DNA of 64,000 nucleotides from CALODP01 sp942492055 (GTDB lineage Bacteria; Bacteroidota; Ignavibacteria; Ignavibacteriales; Melioribacteraceae): assembly GCA_942492055.1 (NCBI GenBank), contig CALODP010000014.1, forward strand, positions 62,001 through 126,000, given 5' to 3'. The notes beneath the pieces were generated by a model. That model saw nothing but the letters and a program-made list of their open reading frames with translations, was not told where the DNA came from and made no database searches. The stretch's first letter is position 1, and the number at the start of each line of letters is the position of its first letter. Of the stretch, positions 37,200-46,620 are shown in pieces. Both the position numbers and the translations under genes were made by a program.

Positions 37200-37784
37200 T
37201 TATTCAATTGATTTGATGTCTTCAATGATTTCTTTGGTGTTAATTGAACTTCCGAGATAGTTTTTTCTTAAGTTCCCTTCTTTGTCAATTAGGGAAATTC
37301 TATCGGTGTGTACGAAGTAGACTATCTTTTCCCCTGCTTTGGTAACAGTAGTGTCATTCGGAATAGCGAATACACCAAAGTGACGTGTTATGGAATCGAT
37401 AGTTGCTTTGTTTCCTGTTAGAAATGTCCAGTTCGATAAATCAAGCTCTCTTATATTCGCGAATTTCCGTAGTATTTCGGGGGAGTCAGTTTCCGGATCA
37501 AAACTAAGAGAGAGGAAATGGAGATTTTCCAGTTTTTCTTTCTGCGCATGTTCCTGTATTAATCTCATATTATTTGTTGTCATAGGACAGATATCCGGAC
37601 AATTAGTAAAGATAAAACCCATTACAATAGTTTTTCCAAGGAAATTATTTGGGAAAGATAGATTTGTATTTTTGTGAGATCTCAAATTATAATTGCTCCC
37701 GGCAAAGGAATCTACCTTTGGGAGTTGCTTACTACATGAAATAATAAGAAAAGAGAATAAGAGAAGAAGTTTCTTTAAGTTCAT
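37200..37784 (-). CDS. SCO1/SenC family copper-delivery protein
   Basis: The 194-residue lipoprotein starts at the ATG at 37784, preceded by AAAGGAG; the lipobox is LIISCS. The thioredoxin-like fold has the metal-binding CPDICP motif and a later conserved His in VYFVHTDRI. SCO proteins load copper on cytochrome oxidase subunit II and reduce its cysteines. It forms an operon with the PCuAC gene. No oxidase subunit genes are present in the window. Confidence 0.92.
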   Translation of the reverse strand: MNLKKLLLLFSFLIISCSKQLPKVDSFAGSNYNLRSHKNTNLSFPNNFLGKTIVMGFIFTNCPDICPMTTNNMRLIQEHAQKEKLENLHFLSLSFDPETDSPEILRKFANIRELDLSNWTFLTGNKATIDSITRHFGVFAIPNDTTVTKAGEKIVYFVHTDRISLIDKEGNLRKNYLGSSINTKEIIEDIKSIE

Positions 37785-37959
37785 TATTAACTCCTTTGGG
37801 TGAAATAATAGAACTATCAAGTTAGAAAAAAATATAAATTTTTATTATTATTAAGGCAAGGATGAATAATGCGAGATAAAGGTCATTAAATTAATTTTTG
37901 TAAATATTAATGCAATTATTTCGATAATAGATTCAAAGTGCAGATGAAATAGGTGAATT

Positions 37960-38337
37960 ATGAAGAAGGCCTTAATAGTAGAGGATGATAAACACACTGC
38001 GGCTTTTTTGAGAAGAGCTTTGGAAAAAGAGTTTAAATATGAAGTCGTGTGGGGAGAGAATGGCAAAGCAGGGATAGAGAAGTTAAAACATTTTTCTCCC
38101 GATATAGTATTGCTTGATATTGCTATGCCGATAATGAACGGAGTTGATTTTCTAAAGGCTTTTAGAGGTATTAAAGGCTACGAAGATACTCCTGTAATAA
38201 TACTTTCGGCAAATAGTGAAAAAGAGATAGTTGCGGAGCTTATTCAGTTGAAAATATGCGACTATATTCTTAAGCCTCTTGTTTACGAGAGGACATGTTT
38301 ACGTTTGCAATCGATTTTAAGCAAAGTTTTTTCATAA
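37960..38337 (+). CDS. Single-domain response regulator (receiver only)
   Basis: A 125-residue CheY-like protein. The acidic pair is at VEDD (8-10), the phosphorylated Asp in VLLDIAMPIMNG (about residue 53), the Ser/Thr switch in VIILSAN and the Lys in ILKPL. There is no output domain, so it acts through protein contacts or a phosphorelay. No kinase gene is nearby. AGGTGA precedes the ATG and a terminator follows at once, so it is monocistronic. Confidence 0.92.
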   Translation: MKKALIVEDDKHTAAFLRRALEKEFKYEVVWGENGKAGIEKLKHFSPDIVLLDIAMPIMNGVDFLKAFRGIKGYEDTPVIILSANSEKEIVAELIQLKICDYILKPLVYERTCLRLQSILSKVFS

Positions 38338-38340
38338 AAA

Positions 38341-38366
38341 AAACCCGTCATCAGACGGGTTTTTCT
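38341..38366. terminator. Bidirectional terminator
   Basis: AAACCCGTC and GACGGGTTT pair around ATCA with flanking A- and T-runs, serving the response-regulator gene and the convergent aldolase gene. Confidence 0.9.
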
Positions 38367-38385
38367 TTATAATATTTCGGAATAC

Positions 38386-39414
38386 TTATTTTCCTAAAGT
38401 AGTTCCTTCCCCTCTCAAATCGCTAACAGCAACTTTAACACGATCTTTCATTCCTGCCATAGCCATTTTCAAGTATCCGCGAGGGTCGTAAACTTTTTTG
38501 TTACCAACTTCGCCGTCAACTTTCAAAGCGCCATCGTAGTTTTTGAATAAGTGGTTAACGATAGGTCTTGTGAAAGCATACTGAGTATCAGTATCAACGT
38601 TCATTTTGATTACACCGTAATCCAAAGTTTCACGAATTTCTTCCAAAGAAGAACCTGATCCGCCATGGAATACTAAGTCGAAAGAAGCAGCTTCGCCATA
38701 TTTTGCAACAACAGCATCCTGACCATCTTTCAAGATAGAAGGACGAAGTTTAACGTTACCTGGTTTGTATACACCATGAACGTTACCGAAAGTTGCAGCG
38801 AACATATATCTACCACCTTCAACCGAAGATAATCTTTCGTATACATAAAGCATGTCTTCAGGAGTTGTGTATAGTTTTTCTGCAGGAGCGTCTTCGTTTG
38901 AAACGCCATCTTCTTCACCACCAACAACACCGGCTTCAACTTCAAGAATAATTCCCAATTCTTTACATTCTTTCAACAAATCAACTGCGATATCCATATT
39001 CTCTTTCAATGGAAGAGCAGATCCGTCGAACATGTGAGAGTTGAATAATGGTTGTTCTCCTCTTTCTACTCTTTTTCTTGATTCTGCAATCAATGGTTTC
39101 AAGAAAGAGTCAACTTTAGCAGCCTGGCAGTGGTCAGTATGCAAAGCAACGTTGATATCATATTTATCAGCAACTAAGTGAATGTGATTTGCAATAGAAA
39201 TTGCACCTAGAGCAGCGTCTTTCAAGGAACCTGAAGCGAATTCACCACCACCGGTGGAAACCTGAATGATACCGTCTGATTTGGCTTCGGCAAAAGCTTC
39301 CAAACAAGCGTTTGCTGTAGCTTCACTAGTTACGTTGATTGCAGGGTAAGCGAATTTGTTCTTTTTCGCGTTGTCGAGCATCTGGCAATACTTTTCGTAT
39401 GATACTACTGGCAT
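38386..39414 (-). CDS. fbaA: Class II fructose-bisphosphate aldolase
   Basis: Zinc enzyme of glycolysis and gluconeogenesis, 342 residues. Zinc ligands are visible in LHTDHCQ, in EVEAGVVGGEEDG (glutamate region), in FGNVHGVYKPG and in LVFHGGSGS. The long form with the EEDG motif places it in class IIA, like E. coli FbaA. Codon use is more restricted than in its neighbours (a run of preferred codons), as expected for a highly expressed gene. Terminated by the hairpin just downstream. Confidence 0.95.
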   Translation of the reverse strand: MPVVSYEKYCQMLDNAKKNKFAYPAINVTSEATANACLEAFAEAKSDGIIQVSTGGGEFASGSLKDAALGAISIANHIHLVADKYDINVALHTDHCQAAKVDSFLKPLIAESRKRVERGEQPLFNSHMFDGSALPLKENMDIAVDLLKECKELGIILEVEAGVVGGEEDGVSNEDAPAEKLYTTPEDMLYVYERLSSVEGGRYMFAATFGNVHGVYKPGNVKLRPSILKDGQDAVVAKYGEAASFDLVFHGGSGSSLEEIRETLDYGVIKMNVDTDTQYAFTRPIVNHLFKNYDGALKVDGEVGNKKVYDPRGYLKMAMAGMKDRVKVAVSDLRGEGTTLGK

Positions 39415-39717
39415 TTGTAAATCTCCTAATTTATTAAATGACTAACCGTTCATTTCGCTTAATTAAACAAGCAAAAATAGGCAAAAATATAAAGTTATTC
39501 AATTCTGAGTCACTATTAGAATATTGTTGCGATAGTATTAACAGAAAAATAATATCATCCTTTCACATTGTTTTTCAAGAAAACTGTAAGGATAATTTGT
39601 AAACAAATATTCTCATTTGGTTAGTTCAATAATTTTTCTCAAAACTATATTCAGAGGGAGGTTGTTTTATCAATTATAAATTAATTCCATCTAATTTCGT
39701 ATGTTTGGCAAACAAAC
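39415..39717. other. Divergent promoter region
   Basis: About 300 AT-rich bases between the aldolase gene and the HAD gene. It should hold promoters for both; I cannot pick out individual boxes with confidence. Confidence 0.4.
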
Positions 39718-40401
39718 ATGAAAACTATATCGGGATTGAAGATGACTTCACTTAACGGGAATATCGAACTGGTTGTGTTCGACTTGGACGGGACACTTTG
39801 TATGTCTCATAAAACAATCTATCAAGCAGTTATAAAGACGCTGGCGGATTTGGAAATAGATGTAAAAATAGATGAGAATGAGTTTTACAAAACCATCGGA
39901 ATGCATTTTCGAGAAATCTTTGCCAAACTAAATGTGGAAGTGGAGGATTTGGAATTCTTTATTTCTGAATTTATTAAAAGATATTTCGATTTCATAGAGT
40001 ACACCGAGTTATATGAAGGGGTGTTGGAAACCCTCGAAGATCTGCATTCAAGAGGATTCAAAATTGCATTGCTGACAACCAAAGCACAGGGGCAGGCAGA
40101 ACAAATTATAGAGCATTTCAAGATTGGAAAATATTTCAGCGGTATTTACGGAAGAAGACCCGATTTGGAGGTTAAACCGTCACCTCAACCTCTTCTGACA
40201 ATTTGTTCCGATTTGAAGATTGCTCCGGAAAATACTTTGATGGTCGGGGATTCGGAGATGGATATTCAATGCGGAAAGAATGCCGGTGCAAAATCATGCG
40301 CGGTTACATTCGGATATAGAACAAAAGAGAAATTGAAATCGGAACAACCTGATTTGCTGATCGATAAGATGATAGCTCTTAACTCCTTAATCAAAAATTG
40401 A
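39718..40401 (+). CDS. HAD-family phosphatase, phosphoglycolate-phosphatase-like
   Basis: The 227-residue protein has the HAD motifs: nucleophile Asp in VFDLDGTL, Thr in ALLTTK, Lys in VKPSPQP and the acidic pair in MVGDSEMDIQ. A helical cap (about 35-100) places it in subfamily IA with Gph and PpaX-type enzymes. A second in-frame ATG eight codons in (before TSLNGN) may be the real start because no clear ribosome site precedes the first. It overlaps or abuts the next gene, which starts eight bases past its stop. Confidence 0.85.
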   Translation: MKTISGLKMTSLNGNIELVVFDLDGTLCMSHKTIYQAVIKTLADLEIDVKIDENEFYKTIGMHFREIFAKLNVEVEDLEFFISEFIKRYFDFIEYTELYEGVLETLEDLHSRGFKIALLTTKAQGQAEQIIEHFKIGKYFSGIYGRRPDLEVKPSPQPLLTICSDLKIAPENTLMVGDSEMDIQCGKNAGAKSCAVTFGYRTKEKLKSEQPDLLIDKMIALNSLIKN

Positions 40402-40409
40402 GAACTACT

Positions 40410-41171
40410 ATGAAAGAAAGAGGGAAAGTCGCTGTAAGTGTGGAAAACGGAATCGCGAATGTAACATTTTTTCATCCGAAGGGGAATTCCCTTCCGGCAA
40501 AATTACTTAACGATTTGGCCAAAGAACTGTGGCTCATTTCGATGGATGAAGCCGTGAAGGTGATAGTATTGGAGAGCGAAGGAGATAGAGTATTTTGTAG
40601 CGGTGCCTCTTTTGAAGAACTTGCCGGTATAAAAAACGAAGCAGAAGGACGAGCGTTTTTTATGGGATTCGGGAAAGTTCTCGACACAATGATAAAGTCC
40701 CCGCAAATTATAATCGGAAAAATAAAAGGGAAATCCGTAGGGGGAGGTGTAGGTTTGGTTGCAGCATGTGATTATGCCGTAGCTGAGAAAAACGCCTCCG
40801 TTAAACTTAGCGAATTGGCTTTGGGAATCGGTCCTTTTGTTATTGCGCCGGCTATTGAAAGAAGAATCGGGAAATCGGCTTTTGCGGAAATGACAATTGA
40901 CGGAGAATGGAAAGATGCCGAGTGGTGCTTGAGGAAAGGATTGTACAACAAAGTGTTCGAATCGGAAAAGGAACTTGATAAATATGTTACCGAATTATCC
41001 AAACGCTTATCCGACGAAAGTTTTTCGGCAACAAGTAAACTAAAAGAGATATTTTGGGAAGGCTACGAAGAGATCCGTCAAACGTTCGAGGCAAGAGCCG
41101 CCCTTAGCGGGAAATTGGTTCTCTCCGATTTTACCAAAGAGTTTATTGCAAATTTCAAATCGAAAAAGTAA
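40410..41171 (+). CDS. Enoyl-CoA hydratase/isomerase family protein
   Basis: The 253-residue crotonase-fold protein has VFCSGASFEELAG and GKIKGKSVGGGVGLVAACDY, the oxyanion-hole regions. In the second catalytic region it has KLSELALGIGPFVIAP, where the usual catalytic glutamates are partly present (E in LSELALG). Substrate cannot be read; methylglutaconyl-CoA hydratases look alike. The ATG at 40410 is preferred over an overlapping TTG at 40398. Confidence 0.85.
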   Translation: MKERGKVAVSVENGIANVTFFHPKGNSLPAKLLNDLAKELWLISMDEAVKVIVLESEGDRVFCSGASFEELAGIKNEAEGRAFFMGFGKVLDTMIKSPQIIIGKIKGKSVGGGVGLVAACDYAVAEKNASVKLSELALGIGPFVIAPAIERRIGKSAFAEMTIDGEWKDAEWCLRKGLYNKVFESEKELDKYVTELSKRLSDESFSATSKLKEIFWEGYEEIRQTFEARAALSGKLVLSDFTKEFIANFKSKK

Positions 41172-41188
41172 GTAAAGAAGCGGAGTAA

Positions 41189-41944
41189 ATGAAGATGAAT
41201 AAACAAGTTTACTTCCGCTTTTACGAAGAGCTAAACGATTTCCTTCCTCCTAATCTCAGAAAGAAAGAATTTGTATGGGAATACATAGATAAGACCACAG
41301 TTAAGGATATGATTGAGGCCATTGGTGTTCCTCATCCGGAAATAGATTTGATATTGATTAACGGGGGCTCAGTCGGTTTTGAATCCTTTGTGACGGATGG
41401 AGATCGTATAAGTGTTTATCCTGAGTTTGAGTCGATGGATATTTCTCCGGTTCAGAAACTTCGTCCTACACCTCTTAGAAATCCGAAATTCGTTTTAGAT
41501 GTTCATCTTGGTACTTTGGCTCGACAGATGAGAATGTTAGGGATAGATACTTATTACGCAAACGATTTGTCGGATGAAAAGATAATAGAAATATCCCAGA
41601 AAGAGAAACGCGCTATTCTCACAAGAGATTTGGGAATATTGAAATCGGGAAAGGTCACCAGAGGGTACTGGGTTAGAAATACTAATCCGGATGAGCAAAT
41701 AATTGAAATACTCCGAAGATTTCAGTTGGAGAAGCAGTTATCCCCCTTTAGTCGCTGTATCTCATGCAACGGAGAACTTGCACCGGTTGAAAAATCGAAA
41801 GTGGAAAGTCGTTTGCCTGATAAAGTAAAGGGGTATTACGATATCTTTTTTCAATGTGCTGCTTGCGATAAAGTATATTGGAAAGGAACTCATTTCGAAG
41901 ATATGAGAAAGAAAGTTGAGAAGATCATGAGCGCAATCAAATAA
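41189..41944 (+). CDS. Mut7-C RNase-domain protein with ubiquitin-like N-terminus
   Basis: The 251-residue protein combines an N-terminal ubiquitin/MoaD-like domain (about 1-85, ending GDRISVYPEFE) with a C-terminal Mut7-C domain. The latter contains FVLDVHLGTLARQMRMLGID, a PIN-like region with RAILTRDLGIL, and a zinc ribbon with CISCNGEL and CAACDKVYWKGTH. Mut7-C proteins are predicted RNases; biological role unknown. GCGGAG precedes the ATG. Confidence 0.88.
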   Translation: MKMNKQVYFRFYEELNDFLPPNLRKKEFVWEYIDKTTVKDMIEAIGVPHPEIDLILINGGSVGFESFVTDGDRISVYPEFESMDISPVQKLRPTPLRNPKFVLDVHLGTLARQMRMLGIDTYYANDLSDEKIIEISQKEKRAILTRDLGILKSGKVTRGYWVRNTNPDEQIIEILRRFQLEKQLSPFSRCISCNGELAPVEKSKVESRLPDKVKGYYDIFFQCAACDKVYWKGTHFEDMRKKVEKIMSAIK

Positions 41945-42137
41945 AATTCCTTCGAAGTTACACCTCATATGACTACAACTAGCTATAGTGAATAATAACT
42001 ATTTTTACTATTTTCTTTTACTTTGCTAAAAGATGATGATGAATGATAATATTCAGGACAAACGTGAATTAATAGTTGCCTGACTCGTTGAGTAATATCC
42101 TTCGCTAATTATTACATCAAATAAATCAGAGGGTAAG

Positions 42138-44663
42138 ATGAAAAGTAGAGGGGTCACATTTCTTATCGTGACATTATTGGGGGCGTTTTGTTCCGTAACT
42201 GCGCAAGATTTTATGCTTCAAGGTTGGTACTGGAATTTTCCAAAGACAGCCGAAGGAAAAGTCTGGGCCGATTCGTTGAAAGATAAGGCCGCCGAATTGC
42301 ACACGGCCGGATTTACTCACGTGTGGGTGCCTCCTTTCACGAGAACAAGTTCAGGTTCATGGAGTAACGGATATGATCCGAAAGACCTTTTCGATTTGGG
42401 GGAATTCGGACAAGGGGCAACTCATTTCGGAACGAGAACAGATGTTAACGAAATGATTACTGCTTTCAATAACCAAAGCATTACTACAATAGCAGACGTG
42501 GTATTTAATCATCGAGACGGAGGTAAGCCGGAAAGGAACACTGCTGTCAGAGGTTGGATAGATAACTATAACTCTGCGAAAGTGAATAACGGAGATCTTC
42601 CTTATCCTTCGGACAGATTCAGATATATCTTGCCTATCGGTGCATCCACCGGGCGTGGGGCAGGGAATTACTATTTCAAAATTAGCTCTGCTTCGGGACA
42701 CAGCAATTTTCATAATTATCAATATCGTTTGTATATGTGGACTAACAGAGTCGGATGGCAAAATTTGGCTGATACAAATGAAGTAGAGCCGAATGGCGGA
42801 GGGAATTGCTCGCAGGGGAATAATACAATTACTCTCGGTAGAGGATGGCTCGCAAATGTTGATTCGGATGGCTGTACCGTCGATGAGTTTCATCTGAGTC
42901 TTGCAAGTACTGATTTTAATTCGGCCGGTGATACAATTTATATTGAGCTAAGAAATACAGGTGGATATTCCGATCATAGAATTTTCGGGTTATGGGACGG
43001 TGCTAATAGTCAGGAAATAGTAAGTCAACTCGAATTACAAACTTATACCGATTTTACATCTCTTCCAAGTGGCAGAGGGGGCATGAATTATTTGAATTTC
43101 AAGCCGAACGGAAACGCTACATGCCTTTGCGGAGATGAAGATTTCATGTACTTCTACTACGATTACGACCAATACCAAAACGCTACGAAAGATACTCTTT
43201 ACGCTTGGGCAAAGTGGCTTTGGCAAGATGTAGGAATCAGAGGGTATCGAATGGACGCGGTGAAACATTTCCCGACTTGGTTTGTCGGGGATTTGATGGA
43301 TTACTTGCACGATAACTCAATTGATCCCGGAATAGTTGTTGGAGAGCATTACACATCAGACGCAACTACATTGAACAATTGGGTAAATAGTGTTTTGGGA
43401 AGTATGGATAATGATACCAAAGCAGCGATTGATGTTAGGATATTCGATTTCTCTCTTCGTCAAGCACTGGAAAACGCGTCGGATTCATACGGTTACGATG
43501 TACGAAATGTTTTTGGTGCCAGTTTGGTTGACGCCAAAGGGACAAGTCCTTTCAATGTAATAACATTTGCGAATAATCATGATTTCAGAGATGCGGGGCA
43601 ACCGATTGATAATGATCCGATTTTGGCATATGCATATTTGTTGACAAACAATCAACTTGGTGTACCTTGCGTTTATTATCCGGATTATTATTCATTAGGG
43701 ATAAAAGCAAAGATTGATACTCTTATGAGTATTCACAAGAATTATATTTACGGAGCTACTTCAAGAGAATATTTGGGTAGAAACGGAACAACTCGCTACC
43801 AGAGTTTCTTAGGGGGATACGCTAATACCTCATTGGTCTATCAGTTAATGAATACTAATTCCGGACATGATGTGATTGTAGCTATTAACTATGCCGGCGG
43901 AACAGATACATTAAGATTGTATCAAGAGCTTAACATGACGAATTTGGCGCAAGGGGATTCTCTGAGGGATAAAACCGGAAACTATGAAGATAACTATGAA
44001 AATAAGAATCAAGCTAGAGCTGATGCTACTGCTTATCAAGCAGATAAAGGTAATGAATATAAAGTTATCTTTAGTGGTGGTGAACCTACTAGATGTCTTG
44101 AATATTGTAATGTAGCACAATTCTGTAAGCAATTTAACCAAACTGCTGTAATCACAGATAATACAGATACTCAAGAATTTTTAGAATCTTTGCCTAATGG
44201 GAAGGTAATTGAAGAAATTAAAATCATATCTATGGATAAACAAACCGACCCAATTGAAACAAAACAACCCTTAACGCCTGTAAGTGGGGCTGAAAACGAT
44301 TCAATCGTTGAATCCAACATAATAGTTAACCCAATAGAGAAAAAACCCGTAGAAGAGCTAAGAAACGATTCACCTAAGAAATTTGATGTAAACGCTTTGT
44401 TAGCTGGCATTAAGAAAAATCCTAAACCAGAACTCGAACCTTTAAAAGAAAATATGTTAGCTAAAGCAGCAGATGAACATAAGAAAATGTACGATGATAA
44501 GGTTGCCGCTGATAAAGCATTAGAAGATATTAAGACAGAAGATCCTAAGGTAGATACTACAGCACTTAATGATTTTGACGAATTCTTCTCAAATGCCAAG
44601 TCTGTTGACGTCACTAAGGATGATTCTGAAATAGGTGATTTACTAGAAGGGATGGGAATATGA
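42138..44663 (+). CDS. Exported GH13 alpha-amylase joined in frame to a phage nuclease tail
   Basis: The 841-codon frame is a hybrid. Residues 1 to about 612 are a GH13 alpha-amylase that hydrolyses alpha-1,4-glucans. It has a signal peptide ending VTAQ, region I DVVFNH (120-125), region II GYRMDAVKH (Asp, near 371), region III VVGEHY (Glu, near 400) and region IV FANNHD (near 480), with a large insertion after region I. The C-terminal beta-domain begins (VIVAINYAGGTDTLRLYQEL) but breaks off at LRDKTGN. From there the sequence is phage-like and ends as described in the next entry. The amylase thus lacks the end of its C-domain and any sorting tail. Upstream spacing and ribosome site (GAGGGTAAG) are normal. 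Confidence 0.88.
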   Translation: MKSRGVTFLIVTLLGAFCSVTAQDFMLQGWYWNFPKTAEGKVWADSLKDKAAELHTAGFTHVWVPPFTRTSSGSWSNGYDPKDLFDLGEFGQGATHFGTRTDVNEMITAFNNQSITTIADVVFNHRDGGKPERNTAVRGWIDNYNSAKVNNGDLPYPSDRFRYILPIGASTGRGAGNYYFKISSASGHSNFHNYQYRLYMWTNRVGWQNLADTNEVEPNGGGNCSQGNNTITLGRGWLANVDSDGCTVDEFHLSLASTDFNSAGDTIYIELRNTGGYSDHRIFGLWDGANSQEIVSQLELQTYTDFTSLPSGRGGMNYLNFKPNGNATCLCGDEDFMYFYYDYDQYQNATKDTLYAWAKWLWQDVGIRGYRMDAVKHFPTWFVGDLMDYLHDNSIDPGIVVGEHYTSDATTLNNWVNSVLGSMDNDTKAAIDVRIFDFSLRQALENASDSYGYDVRNVFGASLVDAKGTSPFNVITFANNHDFRDAGQPIDNDPILAYAYLLTNNQLGVPCVYYPDYYSLGIKAKIDTLMSIHKNYIYGATSREYLGRNGTTRYQSFLGGYANTSLVYQLMNTNSGHDVIVAINYAGGTDTLRLYQELNMTNLAQGDSLRDKTGNYEDNYENKNQARADATAYQADKGNEYKVIFSGGEPTRCLEYCNVAQFCKQFNQTAVITDNTDTQEFLESLPNGKVIEEIKIISMDKQTDPIETKQPLTPVSGAENDSIVESNIIVNPIEKKPVEELRNDSPKKFDVNALLAGIKKNPKPELEPLKENMLAKAADEHKKMYDDKVAADKALEDIKTEDPKVDTTALNDFDEFFSNAKSVDVTKDDSEIGDLLEGMGI
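43980..44663 (+). other. C-terminal part of a phage PD-(D/E)XK/Cas4-like exonuclease
   Basis: About 227 codons that do not belong to the amylase. They begin YEDNYENKNQARADATAYQA and carry the cysteine cluster CLEYCNVAQFC, the pattern of DUF2800/Cas4-type exonucleases near their C-terminus, then a long charged, proline-rich tail ending LLEGMGI. The catalytic half is missing. The next gene overlaps the stop by four bases (ATGA), like the other phage genes, and encodes an annealing-type protein, which supports an exonuclease role. Confidence 0.6.
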
Positions 44664-45616
44664 GTGATCTAAAAGACGATGCGATAGTCCTTAGGCATGA
44701 CGATACTGATTCATATCAAAAGAGCATAGTAGCTTTAGGCTCTGAAGCATATATGAAACCAGATACCCAAAAGATGCTTGAATCTATTCCACAAGATGTC
44801 AGAAAAGATTTTATCAGTCATATTCATGAAGCTTCATTTTGGAAAAGAGTTGCTGAAAAGTCTACCCCTGACGATGCTTTAAAGTATAGAAAGGGTAACA
44901 AAATTCCTGGTACAGAAGATTACCAAGTATTAGAGTATTTTAAGGCGGATTACACTATCAATGAATTAAATAGACTCTTTCCTGGTTGGTGGCAAGAAGA
45001 AATGGTATCACATCCATTTAATAAAGAGTTATTAACAATTAAGCAAACGGGTTATCTTTGTGTAGAAATACCTACGCTGACAGGCAAGAAAGTAATTAGA
45101 AGGTGGGCTTCTGCATCCGCTGAACTTAAGAAAACCAAAGACTTGGATAAAATAACTGGGTTTTATAAGCCAGTTAATCCTGATGACTTGGAGAAATCTG
45201 CTGATACTGAATGGCTAAAGAGAGCGGGTCGTTTATATGGCATAGGTCTTGATATCTATAGTCAAGCAATAACTTATGGTTTAAGGCAGGAGTTTGAAGA
45301 TTTAGTTCGATTATGGGGAGTATATGCTGAAGAGCCTATAGCTATTGTTAAGACAATAACTACAGGGCAAGGCTTTAGAGCCTACTTGAGAGAGCTACCT
45401 ACTAAAGAACAAACACTAAAGTTTATAGAGTTAATGCAAGTATTCCCTATTGATATGAGAGTAAAAGATGGATTACTTCATGATATAACTTGGAAAAATT
45501 TTATGAAGCTAAAAAATAATACGCAAGAAAATAAAAACATAACTTATAAGTTCTTAAGGATGGTTGAGACAAATGGTCTTAAGTATCAAGAACAAAACAA
45601 AAAAGAAGGAGCATAA
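44660..45616 (+). CDS. Rad52-like single-strand annealing protein (probable)
   Basis: A 318-residue phage protein. The middle part, YLCVEIPTLTGKKVIRRWA to TEWLKRAGRLYGIGLDIYS, follows the Rad52/Sak pattern of a beta-hairpin followed by a helix with K-R-A...G..L. FPGWWQEEMVSHPF near residue 110 is a shared type of motif. Position between an exonuclease tail and an SSB gene is the typical recombination triple of phages. Family assignment is inference from pattern and context, not a certain match. Confidence 0.55.
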   Translation: MSDLKDDAIVLRHDDTDSYQKSIVALGSEAYMKPDTQKMLESIPQDVRKDFISHIHEASFWKRVAEKSTPDDALKYRKGNKIPGTEDYQVLEYFKADYTINELNRLFPGWWQEEMVSHPFNKELLTIKQTGYLCVEIPTLTGKKVIRRWASASAELKKTKDLDKITGFYKPVNPDDLEKSADTEWLKRAGRLYGIGLDIYSQAITYGLRQEFEDLVRLWGVYAEEPIAIVKTITTGQGFRAYLRELPTKEQTLKFIELMQVFPIDMRVKDGLLHDITWKNFMKLKNNTQENKNITYKFLRMVETNGLKYQEQNKKEGA

Positions 45617-45617
45617 T

Positions 45618-46373
45618 ATGTCTGACAGTACAAATATTCTTAGTTCATTAGGCTTAGAGGTAGATGATAGCTTGACCGTTGAAAATAAGTCTATGTCAAT
45701 GCACGAACACAAACCAGGTGATTATCTAGCCTTCATCGGTAACTTTGAAAAGCGTTATTATGACGTAGAAAAGAAAAGATGTGAAGCTGATACGCCTGGT
45801 GCTAGATTAACTTCCATGCAAGGCAAATTCATTATTATTAAAGACCCTGACGGACAGATTATGGATGCATCTTACCAAATCAAAGATGATATTGAATACG
45901 GAAGATATAGCTATAATATCTATGTCACCTTAGATGCTGATAAGCAATGGCAAAATGTCAATATCTTTCAGGATTTTACTATAGACGGTACAGATAGTGC
46001 TGCTGTAGTGCAAGGCGAAGCTAAATCAGAAGTAGTCCACTTGAACAACTTAGCTATTTATGTAGGCATCCCTGTAACGTTCACTCTTGAAAGCTATACA
46101 AGCAAAGCTGGTAAAGAATCTATTATCATCAAGAAAGGTTCTGTTGAACTTAGAGATCATACCATCAATAAAGAAACTTACGCTAAAAGAAAAGCATTAG
46201 TTGATTCTCTAACTGCACAATTAAAAGCTAGAGCCGATAAGATGAAAGCTGAAAGAGCTGCTGAAAAAGCACAAGCAGGTGATACAAGTGCATCTACAGC
46301 AGATACTGAAGGTAGCTTTATGGGTGAATTTGGAGGTGTTAGCAATAACGCTGATGATGACTTGCCATTTTAA
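45618..46373 (+). CDS. Phage single-stranded DNA-binding protein
   Basis: A 251-residue protein from the ATG at 45618, with GAAGGAG upstream; a frame extension to 45564 overlaps the previous gene and is rejected. The C-terminus ends GVSNNADDDLPF, the acidic tail with terminal Phe found in SSB proteins (E. coli ends DDDIPF) that recruits partners. The body is beta-rich and precedes a charged alanine-rich linker (KAERAAEKAQAGDTSAS). Its genes on both sides serve recombination and replication. Confidence 0.75.
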   Translation: MSDSTNILSSLGLEVDDSLTVENKSMSMHEHKPGDYLAFIGNFEKRYYDVEKKRCEADTPGARLTSMQGKFIIIKDPDGQIMDASYQIKDDIEYGRYSYNIYVTLDADKQWQNVNIFQDFTIDGTDSAAVVQGEAKSEVVHLNNLAIYVGIPVTFTLESYTSKAGKESIIIKKGSVELRDHTINKETYAKRKALVDSLTAQLKARADKMKAERAAEKAQAGDTSASTADTEGSFMGEFGGVSNNADDDLPF

Positions 46374-46612
46374 TGAAGATACAAAGTAGAAAAATAGGCA
46401 GGAAGGTATACTTATGCTTTCCTGCTGAAGCTATTGAGATGTTACTTTTTGAATCATTAAAAAGAAACCCATCTAAAAGAGATCAATTGCTTCAGTTAGC
46501 TAGAGACATTCTTAGATTTTCATATAAGAACGCAGTAAAAGATCCACCTGATTATTTAATAACAGCAAAGATTTTTAATTACTTAAAAGAATCTATAGAT
46601 AACGTAATATAA
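46373..46612 (+). CDS. Small phage protein, unknown
   Basis: A 79-residue protein that starts in a TAATG overlap with the SSB stop, so its translation is coupled. It has a basic N-terminus (QSRKIGRKVYLCF) and a helical remainder with conserved-looking aromatic residues. No family recognised. Its place between SSB and helicase genes suggests a replication accessory role, as inference. Confidence 0.65.
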   Translation: MKIQSRKIGRKVYLCFPAEAIEMLLFESLKRNPSKRDQLLQLARDILRFSYKNAVKDPPDYLITAKIFNYLKESIDNVI

Positions 46613-46620
46613 GGTATAAA

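Noticed and set aside
42138..44663. Natural fusion of amylase with a nuclease domain
   Set aside because: The amylase C-domain is cut in the middle, the nuclease lacks its catalytic half and the base composition shifts at the join. A functional fusion is unlikely.
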